DNA of 20,951 nucleotides, from assembly GCA_041648505.1 (NCBI GenBank), contig JBAZOY010000040.1, forward strand, positions 1 to 20,951. The letters run 5' to 3'. The notes below the pieces were generated by a model. That model had not been told where the DNA came from. It saw nothing but the letters and a program-made list of their open reading frames with translations, and did not search any database. Numbering within the stretch: the first letter of the stretch is position 1; each line of letters starts with the position of its first letter. Positions 1 through 7,814 of the stretch are shown piece after piece. The translations under genes were made by a program, and so were the position numbers. The stretch is from JBAZOY01 sp041648505. Its GTDB lineage: Bacteria; Desulfobacterota; Syntrophia; Syntrophales; CG2-30-49-12.

Positions 1-127
1 TGGCTATCTGTCTCCGGTTACTTTTGAGAAGCAATTTTACACATTGAAACAAGCGGCATGAAAAACAAATTAGTGTACACTATTGACGACAGGGGTCAGA
101 TTGTATGTTTTTGGGAGGTGTGTATGG

Positions 128-166
128 CCCCCTAAGCCATCGTGAATAAAGTATGGTTTAAGGGGG
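128..166. other. Imperfect hairpin, function unclear
   Basis: CCCCCT-AA-G-CCAT (128-140) can pair with ATGG-TTTAAGGGGG (153-166), with one bulged base and one wobble, around a 12-nt loop. It lies 30-70 nt beyond the stop of the small secreted-protein gene on the minus strand, so it may end that transcript. Neither side carries a clear T-run, so a normal intrinsic terminator is not established. Confidence 0.3.
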
Positions 167-197
167 TATTGGTTTACTGTTGTGGAGGTCCGCTTTG

Positions 198-638
198 CTA
201 TTTGGCTCTTTCGATTTCAATCAAGCCGATTTTCGAATGGTGATTTTTGTCACCGTCATTCATCATGATGAGTTCGACCGATCCGTCGGATAAAACATCG
301 CCGATCAGAATATCTTCATCGTGATCAACTATGTAAAGGCGTTTGCCGTCTCTGGAGATAACACCGGAAAAACCTTCTGTGGTGACCTTTGAGCTGTCAA
401 TTTGTTTCCTGGTGTAAGAACGTTCGCCATAAAAGAATCGTCCCTGCTGCTCTTTAATTACCCATTTGCCGTCGGCTTCTGAATTGGAAAAAAATCCCCT
501 TTTTTCGTGGTGGTGACCATAACTCTTAGTCGTCCACTTACCTGTCAAGTCCAGTATGGATGATTCAGCAAGGGCTGTCCCTGCGGAAAAAAACATAAAG
601 GTCGCAAACAGAACAAGTACTGCACTCAATCGTTTCAT
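198..638 (-). CDS. Small secreted histidine-rich hypothetical protein
   Basis: A 146-residue protein with a clear Sec signal peptide (basic MKR, hydrophobic stretch, cleavage probably after ALA near residue 24), so it is probably periplasmic or exported. The ATG is supported by AGGAGG four bases upstream. The mature part is short and looks beta-rich. It opens with a L-x-G-x-W pattern (LTGKW), which recalls lipocalin-like small secreted proteins, and repeats short GKW / DGKR / DGS turns. A HHH cluster sits near residues 42-44 and an NHH near 131-133, which could bind metal; this is inference only. I do not recognise the family. It stands alone, divergent from the peptidase gene at 971, with a 332-nt gap between them. 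Confidence 0.75.
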   Translation of the reverse strand: MKRLSAVLVLFATFMFFSAGTALAESSILDLTGKWTTKSYGHHHEKRGFFSNSEADGKWVIKEQQGRFFYGERSYTRKQIDSSKVTTEGFSGVISRDGKRLYIVDHDEDILIGDVLSDGSVELIMMNDGDKNHHSKIGLIEIERAK

Positions 639-860
639 AGAACCTCCTATCTACTGGTAATAAAGGTATTTATAGTTGTGAAATGGCGTTGTCGATTAAC
701 AAATTGGCCTCGCTGCCGTGATTCGGTACTATACCATAAGGGACGATGATGATGTCAAGATTTTAGTAAAAGATGGGTATAAATCTTTATCTTTGAGAAT
801 TTAGTTGATAATCCTAAAATATTAAATTAAACATAAAAATAAATTATTTCACGAAGTGCT

Positions 861-881
861 ACACCGCAAAATTTGCGGTGT
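861..881. repeat. Perfect 10-bp inverted repeat
   Basis: ACACCGCAAA and TTTGCGGTGT flank a single A. On the plus strand it is followed by TCATGTTTTTAT, so it could act as a weak terminator or attenuator upstream of the peptidase gene. A repressor operator is equally possible, because the symmetry is exact and the arms are 10 bp. No protein candidate for it is seen nearby. Confidence 0.5.
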
Positions 882-913
882 TCATGTTTTTATACAAGAC
901 ACATATAAACATG

Positions 914-945
914 GTTCATCCTGACCGCAGGCGGTCAGGATGAAC
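914..945. repeat. 15-bp perfect hairpin upstream of peptidase gene
   Basis: GTTCATCCTGACCGC (914-928) and GCGGTCAGGATGAAC (931-945) are exact reverse complements around a 2-nt AG loop. The element is GC-rich in an otherwise AT-rich gap and directly abuts a second palindrome. It resembles a REP-type or mobile palindromic unit more than a terminator, because no T-run follows. I see no second copy in the window. Confidence 0.7.
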
Positions 946-960
946 GGAGCCGCGGCTCCG
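945..960. repeat. 16-bp perfect palindrome at the peptidase start
   Basis: CGGAGCCGCGGCTCCG is fully self-complementary. It shares its first base with the preceding hairpin and ends 10 nt before the ATG at 971. In RNA it would place a very stable structure where a ribosome-binding site would normally lie. Confidence 0.7.
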
Positions 961-970
961 TTGACAAAAA

Positions 971-1993
971 ATGAAAACTATAATAACGCTTCTTTTGCTA
1001 TTTATACTTGCCTCAGGATTTCCAGCCTTCGCGGCAGATCAAGACCTGTTGCTCAAAGAGCTTCAGCAGCACGGGGCGAGATTACGTTCAACCTGGTCGG
1101 ACTTGCTTGGAAAAGATGCAAAGGACAGGGTACAGCCTGCGCCTGAAATCGTAATTGATTACCTTAGAAAAGATAATGAATTAAATGATTACAAGGAACG
1201 ACCTCATAAAGCGAAGGTCGATCCTTCTTTCTTGGAGGATATCCATGCTGCTATCGATGAATTGCCGGAGATTGTCAAAAAGCACATAAAAGAGCACGTT
1301 GTCGCAGTATTTCTAGTCCAGGAACTTGGGACAACCGGCTACGGTGAATTACTCAAGGATTTTGATGAAAACAGATTGGGATTCATCGTTCTTGATGTTG
1401 ATTTTCTTAATAAAAAAGCGAATGACTGGATATCGTGGAGGGAAAACAGCACATTCAGCGGCAAAGGAGCATATACCATCAAAGCTGAAATCGAATTGGA
1501 AGAGAATGATTCTAGAAAGTCAGCCATACAGTACATTTTGTTGCATGAAGTGGGGCATTTAGTGGGTGTGGCAAAAGGAGCGCACCCGAGTTGGTTTGTG
1601 GGCGATGATCCCCAAAAATGGCCCTTTGCCAGGTTATCATGGTTGACGCATAAGACCGTATTGAAAGGGGAGAGTAAATATGATGACTTCTTTCGCACCA
1701 GAAAAGAATTAAAATTCTATGCCTTTCAAAACGCGGTTTTATCGTCAGACGCAATAGGGGAAACTTATGAGGAGTTATCCAGGACGGATTTTGTTTCTCT
1801 CTACGCTGCGACTAACATGTATGACGATTTTGCCGAGTCCTATACGATGTATGTCCATGTAAACCTGCAAAATAAACCATGGATTGTAAGAGTCATGAGG
1901 GAAGGCAAAATTGTGAGAGAGATTAGAGAGCCAATCCTGGAAACGAGATTTATTAAGAAAAAGGAATACATGGACAAATTATTCAAAGAATAA
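971..1993 (+). CDS. Secreted zinc-peptidase-like protein (HEVGH ... DDFAES)
   Basis: A 340-residue protein with a Sec signal peptide (MKTIITLLLLFILASG, cleavage probably after AFA at residue 21). HEVGH at 192-196 fits the HExxH zinc site (two His ligands and catalytic Glu). DDFAES at 285-290 could supply a downstream Glu ligand (E289), a gluzincin-type arrangement. The substrate is unknown and the exact peptidase family is not recognised. A TGA at 962 is in frame just upstream, so translation cannot start earlier than 971. No Shine-Dalgarno is visible there, only a run of A after a 16-bp palindrome. No inhibitor or partner gene is adjacent. The gap to the next gene is 144 nt and contains a C8 run. 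The enzymatic role is inferred from the motif only. Confidence 0.75.
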   Translation: MKTIITLLLLFILASGFPAFAADQDLLLKELQQHGARLRSTWSDLLGKDAKDRVQPAPEIVIDYLRKDNELNDYKERPHKAKVDPSFLEDIHAAIDELPEIVKKHIKEHVVAVFLVQELGTTGYGELLKDFDENRLGFIVLDVDFLNKKANDWISWRENSTFSGKGAYTIKAEIELEENDSRKSAIQYILLHEVGHLVGVAKGAHPSWFVGDDPQKWPFARLSWLTHKTVLKGESKYDDFFRTRKELKFYAFQNAVLSSDAIGETYEELSRTDFVSLYAATNMYDDFAESYTMYVHVNLQNKPWIVRVMREGKIVREIREPILETRFIKKKEYMDKLFKE

Positions 1994-2137
1994 AATGTCG
2001 AACCACCGCATTCACCTGCCCCCCCCAACCTTGGCGGATCTCAGCTTCCGCATAGGCGATAATAAAACTTGCTTTTTCAGGACACGGATAGCTTTGGGTC
2101 CAGGCGATGCATCCGTTAGAAGCCAGGAGTCTTATTT

Positions 2138-3091
2138 ATGCACGCATTTCATAATCTTGTAACTGCAATTCTCGTCATTGTGTTTATTTATGCATTAGCC
2201 CTTTTTCTGCGACGGAAGGGGACATTAACGGAAGAACATTCTCTGACGTTTGCCCGCATCGTTACAGACTTGTGTTTACCGGCCATAATTTTCGTGAGTC
2301 TGGCAAGAAAGTCAGTCCGGTTGGATCAAATAACCCCGGCTCTGGTCATGTTGGGCCTGGAACTTTTCTGTATTGCCCTGGCCTGGAGTATTAGTGTTTT
2401 GCTGAAGTTCAACAAAGCACAACAGGGAGCAATTGTCTTCTGCTCAGCGTTCGGTTCCTCGACGTTTCTGGGTTATTCGATTATCACGCAAATGTTTCCA
2501 CACACGCCTGAAGCTCTCAGCGAAGCCGTTCTTATTTCAGAAATAGGTGTTGGGTATCCAATCTTTATTTTGGGTCCCATGCTTGCCGCTTATTTTGGTT
2601 CAGAAAAATTAGATGCAAAGTTACAATGGAAATCGTCTTTGGGCTTTTTTAAATCCCCTGTTTTTTTCGCATTGCTCCTCGGCCTTCTTTGGGGGGCCTT
2701 TCGACTGCCCGGTCAAGAGAATGCCTTTCTGGCCCCTATCTTTCAGCTATGTAATGTATTAGCCTCGGCTCTGACGCCGCTTGCCATTTTATCGGTTGGC
2801 CTCATGTTCAAGTTGCCCCACCTGCGCAAGATAATAGCGTCGCTGACAATTGTAATTCTCCTGAAATTAATCATTAAACCCCTGCTTGCCAGTTCTCTCG
2901 CAACCCAATTTGGCTTTCCTGAACTCTGGAAAGAGGTTTTGGTTCTTCTGTCCGCAATGCCTCCTGCTGTTCTTGGAGCGGTTTTCTTGAGACGTTATGG
3001 TGGAGACGCTTCATTGGCATCGGCACTGCTGCTGGCCGCAAGTCTGGTAAGCTGCGTGACCCTTGTGGGCGTATTCTGGATGATTGGATAG
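2138..3091 (+). CDS. AEC family (auxin efflux carrier-like) permease
   Basis: A 317-residue integral membrane protein with about ten hydrophobic segments from end to end, typical of the AEC / bile-acid-arsenite-riboflavin superfamily carriers. Family hallmarks seen are the N-terminal KGxLTEEHSLTFARIVTDLCLPA region, where a Pro ends a helix, and the C-terminal AMPPAVLGAVFLRRYGGDASLAS segment. Bacterial members export or import small organic acids such as malonate or malate; the substrate here cannot be read from sequence. The ATG is supported by AGGAG at 2125-2129, eight bases upstream. It is followed by the NlpC/P60 lipoprotein gene 98 nt downstream on the same strand. No metabolic partner gene is adjacent. 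Confidence 0.85.
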   Translation: MHAFHNLVTAILVIVFIYALALFLRRKGTLTEEHSLTFARIVTDLCLPAIIFVSLARKSVRLDQITPALVMLGLELFCIALAWSISVLLKFNKAQQGAIVFCSAFGSSTFLGYSIITQMFPHTPEALSEAVLISEIGVGYPIFILGPMLAAYFGSEKLDAKLQWKSSLGFFKSPVFFALLLGLLWGAFRLPGQENAFLAPIFQLCNVLASALTPLAILSVGLMFKLPHLRKIIASLTIVILLKLIIKPLLASSLATQFGFPELWKEVLVLLSAMPPAVLGAVFLRRYGGDASLASALLLAASLVSCVTLVGVFWMIG

Positions 3092-3189
3092 CGGTACTGG
3101 TGCTAAATATGGTATGTTAAAAAGAGGTCTCCCTCTCTTAGAACTCCTGCACAATTACTGTTCAATTATCGATAGAAGAGGTTATTCAG

Positions 3190-3720
3190 ATGAGAAAGAG
3201 GTCCAATCCGGTCCGGCATATTGTCAGGATTGTAATTTCTATGACGCTTATCCTGTCATTTACAGGCTGTGCGACGGTGGAAACAATCTATCACTCTGCC
3301 CCGGGGATGCTGCCGGGAACAACACGCAACATGAAAACGGCGGGCTACTGGATAGAACGCCACCCCTTCCCGGATCGGATCATCTTGGACAGCCGGGAGC
3401 TTGAATTCCTCAATCGGCACATCATCGATGAGTTGAAGACAAGGAAAGACCTTCTGGACCTTCCGGAACCATACCCGTCAATCAAGATAAAAGACAGAAT
3501 AGACATGGTTAGCAGGTCGTTCAAGTCACGAACCCTTTTCAATGAAAAAGGATGTCAGGTAGGGGAAAGTTTTTTCCGGGAGATGGAAAGGAAAATGGGC
3601 ATTGATAAACTTCCCGCAGATATTCCGCTGCGTTTTGGCATTATCAGCCATTACACGAATCAGCGAGTATTCCCCACAAATACAAAAATATACGCGAACG
3701 GGAGTTCGCCTTCCCTTTAA
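3190..3720 (+). pseudogene. NlpC/P60 lipoprotein, N-terminal part (frameshifted)
   Basis: Reads as the first half of a cell-wall peptidase gene. It encodes a basic N-terminus, a hydrophobic segment and a lipobox-like FTGC with Cys27, so the product would be a lipoprotein. After this comes the alpha-helical region usual for the stabilising domain of SH3/NlpC-P60 proteins (RELEFLNRHIIDEL, about residues 63-76). It then enters the first SH3 domain: PLRFGIISHYTNQRVFPT is a family-typical stretch. About ten residues later the frame runs into non-homologous sequence and stops at 3718-3720. The continuation is in the +1 frame (next entry). The start is supported by GAAGAGG at 3175-3181. The break lies near the A5 run at 3684-3688. 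It may be a true mutation or an assembly error. Confidence 0.75.
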
Positions 3721-4309
3721 AGAAAGCACCTTGAGCAACGCTATTGAAGTTGTTATACCCTTTCGTGACAGCACAGGTAGATCTTCATTGAGACGGGGTT
3801 TTATGAGGAAGGAGGATGTCCATATAGGCTACCTTTCCTATACACCGCGGACCATCATTGAGAGGGCCTTCGCGTTGATAAACGAGCCATACGGGTGGGG
3901 CGGCATGTATGGAGAGCAGGACTGTTCGCGTTATATCCAGGAGGTATTTGCAACGGTGGGAATACATTTGCCCCGCAACTCATCCAAGCAGGCCCAGGTT
4001 GGCAAACTCATCGCAGAGTTCAATGATGAGACAAAAAAAGAGGAAATAGAGGAAACCATCATCGAAAAAGCAGTGGGAGGCGTGAGCCTGCTCTACATGA
4101 GAGACCACATAATGATCTACCTCGGATCGACTGATAATAAGGCCTACGCCATCCACGATACATGGGGATACAGGCAGAACACCTGGCGGGGAGATATCGT
4201 TCGGGTAATCGACAGGGTTGCCGTCACCGATCTCTACCTGGGCAAGGGATCACAGAAGGGCAGTTATCTTAAGCAAATCAGATCCGTCCGCATCATTGCT
4301 TCTGAATAA
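3689..4309 (+). pseudogene. NlpC/P60 peptidase, C-terminal catalytic part (frameshifted)
   Basis: Continues the previous entry in the +1 frame. It contains the rest of the SH3 region, ending in RRGFMRKEDV (the usual gWV+xEDV-like end), and then the complete NlpC/P60 core. The catalytic Cys is in DCSRYIQEVF (codon 3923-3925). The catalytic His is in DHIMIYLG (codon 4106-4108). A second polar residue is in AIHDTWG (His codon 4154-4156). These enzymes cut D-Glu-diaminopimelate-type bonds in murein peptides. The frame is open upstream to an ATG at 3602, but that stretch overlaps the N-terminal coding frame and is not family-like. A separately translated half would therefore lack the signal peptide. 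If the frameshift is real the gene is dead or yields an unexported domain. If it is a sequencing error the whole is one lipoprotein of roughly 370 residues. Confidence 0.75.
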
Positions 4310-4418
4310 GAGATGTGATGGGAATCACCTCGTTGCGGCGCCAGTGAAGATAAATGGTAAGGAACAAAGAGGAGTGCTTCGCCACTGTTGGAAAAGAAAT
4401 CTATTGAAGCCTTACGGT

Positions 4419-5471
4419 TTAACTCTGCTTGATATGAACATCGCGCTGTGGGAAAGGTATCTCAATGGATTCTTTGTTAAATCGCTTATAAATAGCTGTA
4501 TTTAGCTCATCTATGGTGCGACCGCGGAACACGGGTTCCGGGATCCAACCGAGAAGCTGAAAGTTTAATGATGAGTCCCCGAAACTGCGAAACCGCACGC
4601 GCGGAATCGGCTCTTTCACCAGGTATTGCGATTTTGCCGCTACATCCAGCAGTATCTCTCTTACTTTATCGATATCACTGCCGTAAGCTACGCTAACATC
4701 TATCCGTATACGCGCCTTTGTGTTATATCCGCCTGACTCATTGATTATTTTAGCGTTGGCAATTGCAGCATTGGGAAGGATGATCTCGATATCGTCCCGC
4801 GTCAGCATGCGCGTCGAACGAATGCCGATGTCTGTGACCATGCCCCTTTCTCCGGAGTCTAATACTATGTAATCACCGATTTTATAGGGTCTGTCCGCTA
4901 AAATGAATATGCCCGAAAATAGATTGGAGAGCGTGTCTTTAGCGGCAAAGCCGACGGCGATACCTATCACGCCTGCGGACGCCAGCCAGGCCGTGACATT
5001 GATATTCCAAATGATAAAAATACAGTAGACCGACAATCCTACAACAAGTGTCTTTAGAGCGATTTCAAACAGGGGAAGGGTACTGGGCTGCACAAAAGGT
5101 CGTTTATCTGCCTGATCCGATAGAATCTGCAGAACAATCTTACCGATCCTCATGGCCGCACCGGTCCAGATGACAACCACGAGGGTGAACAGCAGCGCAT
5201 CTCCAAATCTCACCGAATTGTCCGACGATCCAAGCTGCCGCATCGCGTAGGCCGCACCGGCTAAAACAATAGTTACAAACACCGGACGGTGTAAAATCGA
5301 CATGATTTTATCATCTAAAGTGGTTTTGGTTTTACTTGTGAACCGTATCATCACTTGCATGATGATGTTCACGACAGCCGCAAGAAGCATAGACATCACG
5401 ACGATCGTGAGCGCGTAGAGATATGGAGTGGTGATAACGTGATCGACGAATTGTTTGATATGGTTGGGCAT
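4419..5471 (-). CDS. MscS family mechanosensitive ion channel
   Basis: About 350 residues. Several N-terminal transmembrane helices precede the conserved pore helix and beta domain. WLASAGVIGIAVGFAAKDTLSNLF forms the Gly/Ala-packed pore helix. It is followed by GIFILADRPYKIGDYI and VTDIGIRSTRMLTRDD, the core of the MscS beta barrel, and then the alpha/beta C-terminal domain ending in IEIPFPQRDVHI. The role is turgor-driven release of solutes in the inner membrane. I chose the ATG at 5471, which has GAGGAGG eight bases upstream. An in-frame TTG five codons earlier (5486) would overlap that ribosome-binding site. It converges on the lipoprotein gene with a 109-nt gap. A second, shorter paralogue lies at 8255-9139 on the other strand. 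Confidence 0.9.
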   Translation of the reverse strand: MPNHIKQFVDHVITTPYLYALTIVVMSMLLAAVVNIIMQVMIRFTSKTKTTLDDKIMSILHRPVFVTIVLAGAAYAMRQLGSSDNSVRFGDALLFTLVVVIWTGAAMRIGKIVLQILSDQADKRPFVQPSTLPLFEIALKTLVVGLSVYCIFIIWNINVTAWLASAGVIGIAVGFAAKDTLSNLFSGIFILADRPYKIGDYIVLDSGERGMVTDIGIRSTRMLTRDDIEIILPNAAIANAKIINESGGYNTKARIRIDVSVAYGSDIDKVREILLDVAAKSQYLVKEPIPRVRFRSFGDSSLNFQLLGWIPEPVFRGRTIDELNTAIYKRFNKESIEIPFPQRDVHIKQS

Positions 5472-5635
5472 ATCAAGCCTCCTCAATAGTGTATGTGCTG
5501 CCTGGTGAATCTTGAGATTCAGTGACGACTGCTCCGGTTCTCCTGTCTTACACCACTGGACAGTGGATAGAGAAATGACGACGGCAGATAAATTTATGGC
5601 GGGTTCTTGGGGTTTTCAGAGATAGCAACTCTCCT

Positions 5636-7399
5636 TTATTCCTCTGATCGAAGCTTCCGATCCATCTGTTCCACCGTTTGGCGTAAGGCCGATTCGCTGA
5701 TCTTTCCAGTAGGCCCTGGAGTCTCTAAAATCCTTCTGGGAATGCGCAATTCCTTGTGGGAGAATCCTTCCCGGCACTTGAAAGCATACTTGTTCCGTAA
5801 TATACGGGCTCCTGTTTCCAGGAGTTTTTCTATCGTTACGTTGTTTCCGGCGGCGGCAAAGGCTTTGACGATTGTCTCCGGTGTGTATACGCCTCTCGCG
5901 AAAAAGCATGTAACCGCACTGGAGATAACCTGGCGCCATACTTCCTCGGTAATGAGGGCATCGGCAGTCTCTTCGGGAGACGAACATTTGTCCTCAGCCA
6001 GGCATTTCTGGTCGATGCTGTAGCCTGCGTTGTCGAGGTGGCTGTGCCGCCCGCCCATGAGGAATCCGGCATAGGCTGCCGGTCCGGTATGATATCCGGC
6101 CATTTCGTTTTTACCGAAAGCCAGAGCAAATTCTTCCCCGCCATATTGAGAACTGGCATATTCGGTTCCCCTGGCCAGTGCCCGGTAGAGATCGTTTGGT
6201 TGTTTGACGATTTTTGCCAGTGCTCTGCGATATGCTTCGGTATCACCCCATCTCAATTGAATCCCGTCAAGATCCTCGGTGGTGACCAGCCCCCGTTCAA
6301 GGGCCTCGGTGGCCCAGGCCATGGTGACACCGGCGCTCATCACGTCCACTCCGAATATTTCGGCATCGTTGAGCAGTTTCAGCATCCCTTTGGTATCGCT
6401 GACCCCAAGCATGGTTCCCATGGCATAAACCGGCTCATAATCATAGGAGATCATGGATGTCTTATAGAAGTATGGTTCCTCTTCATGCGGTTCGCGGAAA
6501 GTTGCGATATGGATACAGGCAATGGGGCAGTGGGCGCAGGCCAGGCGTCTTCCCAGATATTGTTCAGCAAGATATTGCCCCGAAATAGATCCTATCCCCT
6601 CGAAGCGGGCCTTTTGAAGATTCATCGTCGGCAGGCCGCCGATGGCATTCAGGGGTTCAATGTTATCGGCGGTTCCGATCTCATGGTATTTTTTCATCAC
6701 AGGGGATTCCACAGCCGCCTTGAAGATCTCATCATAGATCTGGCGATAATCCTTGGGGTTGGGGACTTCTATAGATGAATTGCCGGAGACGACGATTGCT
6801 TTGAGCTTTTTGCTGCCGAAAACGGCTCCCAATCCCATTCTCCCGAAGTGGCGGTATGTTTCCGTGATGACGCAAGCATACCGGACAAGTTGCTCGCCTG
6901 CCTTCCCGATACGCATGATACTGCGCGTTCCCGATCCCGGTTCCCGCTTCCGGATGATACTTCCTGCCGTCTGGCTGTGTTCCATTCCCCACAATGCCGA
7001 AGCATCCCGGAAGTAAACCTTTTCTCCATGGATGGCAAGGTAGACCGGTGACGAACTGGCTCCGGTTATGACCAAAGCCCCATATCCGGCCAGCCGTAAA
7101 GAGACGGCGCTGCGTCCCCCGGCATGGCTTTCCCCGAGATTTCCGGTCAGCGGCGATTTGAACATGGCTATCGTTTTTGAGGCGAAGGGAAAAAGTCCGG
7201 TCAACGGGCCGACCGCCAGAATGATAGGGTTTTCCGGCGCAAACGGGTCTATCCCCTGAGGGCACAGCTCATCCAGCAGTTGGATGCCAACGCCTGTACC
7301 TCCGATATTTTCCTGGAAAAGCCCCGGCCGTTCTTCGATCGAGTAACTTTGCCGGGTCAGATCAACATGAAGCACCATGTGGAGTAGATTACTGCTCAT
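5636..7399 (-). CDS. Aldehyde:ferredoxin oxidoreductase (AOR) family protein
   Basis: A 587-residue tungsto/molybdopterin enzyme of the AOR family, which oxidises aldehydes to acids (or the reverse) with ferredoxin as electron partner in the cytoplasm. The N-terminal domain carries the pterin-binding GGTGVG and GESHAGGRSA stretches. The [4Fe-4S] ligands are CAHCPIAC (C288, C291, C295) plus C498 in AVTCFFARG, matching the usual spacing of the family. DAEIFGVD, near 345-352, fits the conserved D-x-x-G-(L/V)-D pterin motif. The length is normal. The ATG at 7399 overlaps the upstream ferredoxin gene by 11 nt and is preceded by a purine-rich GAAGAGG, so the two are translationally coupled. An in-frame TTG at 7420 is less likely. 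The physiological substrate is unknown, and no cofactor-synthesis or MoaD-like gene is adjacent. Confidence 0.9.
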   Translation of the reverse strand: MSSNLLHMVLHVDLTRQSYSIEERPGLFQENIGGTGVGIQLLDELCPQGIDPFAPENPIILAVGPLTGLFPFASKTIAMFKSPLTGNLGESHAGGRSAVSLRLAGYGALVITGASSSPVYLAIHGEKVYFRDASALWGMEHSQTAGSIIRKREPGSGTRSIMRIGKAGEQLVRYACVITETYRHFGRMGLGAVFGSKKLKAIVVSGNSSIEVPNPKDYRQIYDEIFKAAVESPVMKKYHEIGTADNIEPLNAIGGLPTMNLQKARFEGIGSISGQYLAEQYLGRRLACAHCPIACIHIATFREPHEEEPYFYKTSMISYDYEPVYAMGTMLGVSDTKGMLKLLNDAEIFGVDVMSAGVTMAWATEALERGLVTTEDLDGIQLRWGDTEAYRRALAKIVKQPNDLYRALARGTEYASSQYGGEEFALAFGKNEMAGYHTGPAAYAGFLMGGRHSHLDNAGYSIDQKCLAEDKCSSPEETADALITEEVWRQVISSAVTCFFARGVYTPETIVKAFAAAGNNVTIEKLLETGARILRNKYAFKCREGFSHKELRIPRRILETPGPTGKISESALRQTVEQMDRKLRSEE

Positions 7400-7814
7400 T
7401 TTCTTCCTCTTCTTCCTCAAGAGCGATCACATGATAGGGGCAATACTCGGTGCAATAGCCGCAGTAAACGCAGATGGCCGGTTTTTCGGTTTGTTCATCC
7501 CAGAAGACCGCCCCGAAGGGACAAGCCTGCCGGCATTTGCGGCATTCGGAGCCCAGACACAACTTCGCTTTCAGGTGAACGCCTCTTCCTTCACGCGCCT
7601 GAAGCGCCCCTGTAGGACATACTTTTAAGCAGGACGGCTCGGGACAGGCGCGGCATATTACTACGTTGAATCCTCGCGTCAGTCCACCGACGGACATGAC
7701 CTTGATGCAGCTTCGGCCCAGGCCCCCGGAGCCCAAGCGACGAGTGCAGGCAAACATGCAACTCTGACAGCCCACGCAAAGGTCGGCATCGATTACGGCT
7801 ACTCTCTTGCTCAT
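7389..7814 (-). CDS. Four-cluster [4Fe-4S] ferredoxin subunit, AOR partner
   Basis: A 141-residue protein with 17 Cys, 16 of them in four cluster-binding groups: C13-C16-C19-C23, C54-C57-C62-C66, C86-C91-C94-C98 and C115-C118-C121-C125. The second and third groups have the longer internal gap typical of HycB / DMSO-reductase-type electron-transfer subunits. C36 is the extra one. The acidic tail (ALEEEEEENEQ) ends inside the start of the AOR gene. It most likely shuttles electrons between the AOR active site and another redox carrier. Such ferredoxin-AOR pairs are known in anaerobes, but the acceptor here is not shown by the sequence. The start ATG has only a weak purine stretch (AAGAGAAAC) before it. 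It is first in a two-gene operon. Confidence 0.88.
   Translation of the reverse strand: MSKRVAVIDADLCVGCQSCMFACTRRLGSGGLGRSCIKVMSVGGLTRGFNVVICRACPEPSCLKVCPTGALQAREGRGVHLKAKLCLGSECRKCRQACPFGAVFWDEQTEKPAICVYCGYCTEYCPYHVIALEEEEEENEQ

Larger units (their letters stand above)
639..970. other. 332-nt divergent intergenic region, AT-rich with three palindromes
   Basis: This gap separates the minus-strand secreted protein from the plus-strand peptidase. About 770-860 is strongly AT-rich, as expected for promoters, but I cannot pick a convincing -35/-10 pair for either direction. The last 110 nt hold three palindromes (861-881, 914-945, 945-960), listed separately. No open reading frame of note is present. 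Confidence 0.6.

Noticed and set aside
80..110. GACAGGGGTCAGAT resembles sequence often found beside REP-associated tyrosine transposases
   Set aside because: Too short, not repeated in the window and no transposase gene present.
2019..2026. C8 homopolymer between the peptidase and AEC genes
   Set aside because: Lies in non-coding DNA and affects no reading frame; at most a sequencing-error-prone spot.
5506..5566. Two small inverted repeats (TGAATCT-TG-AGATTCA and CCACTG-GA-CAGTGG) upstream of the minus-strand MscS gene
   Set aside because: Stems of 6-7 bp are expected by chance and no promoter or T-run is attached to them.
6038..6778. Long plus-strand open frame (246 codons) antisense to the AOR gene
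   Set aside because: No recognisable protein. The minus-strand AOR has all family motifs across this stretch, so this is a shadow frame.
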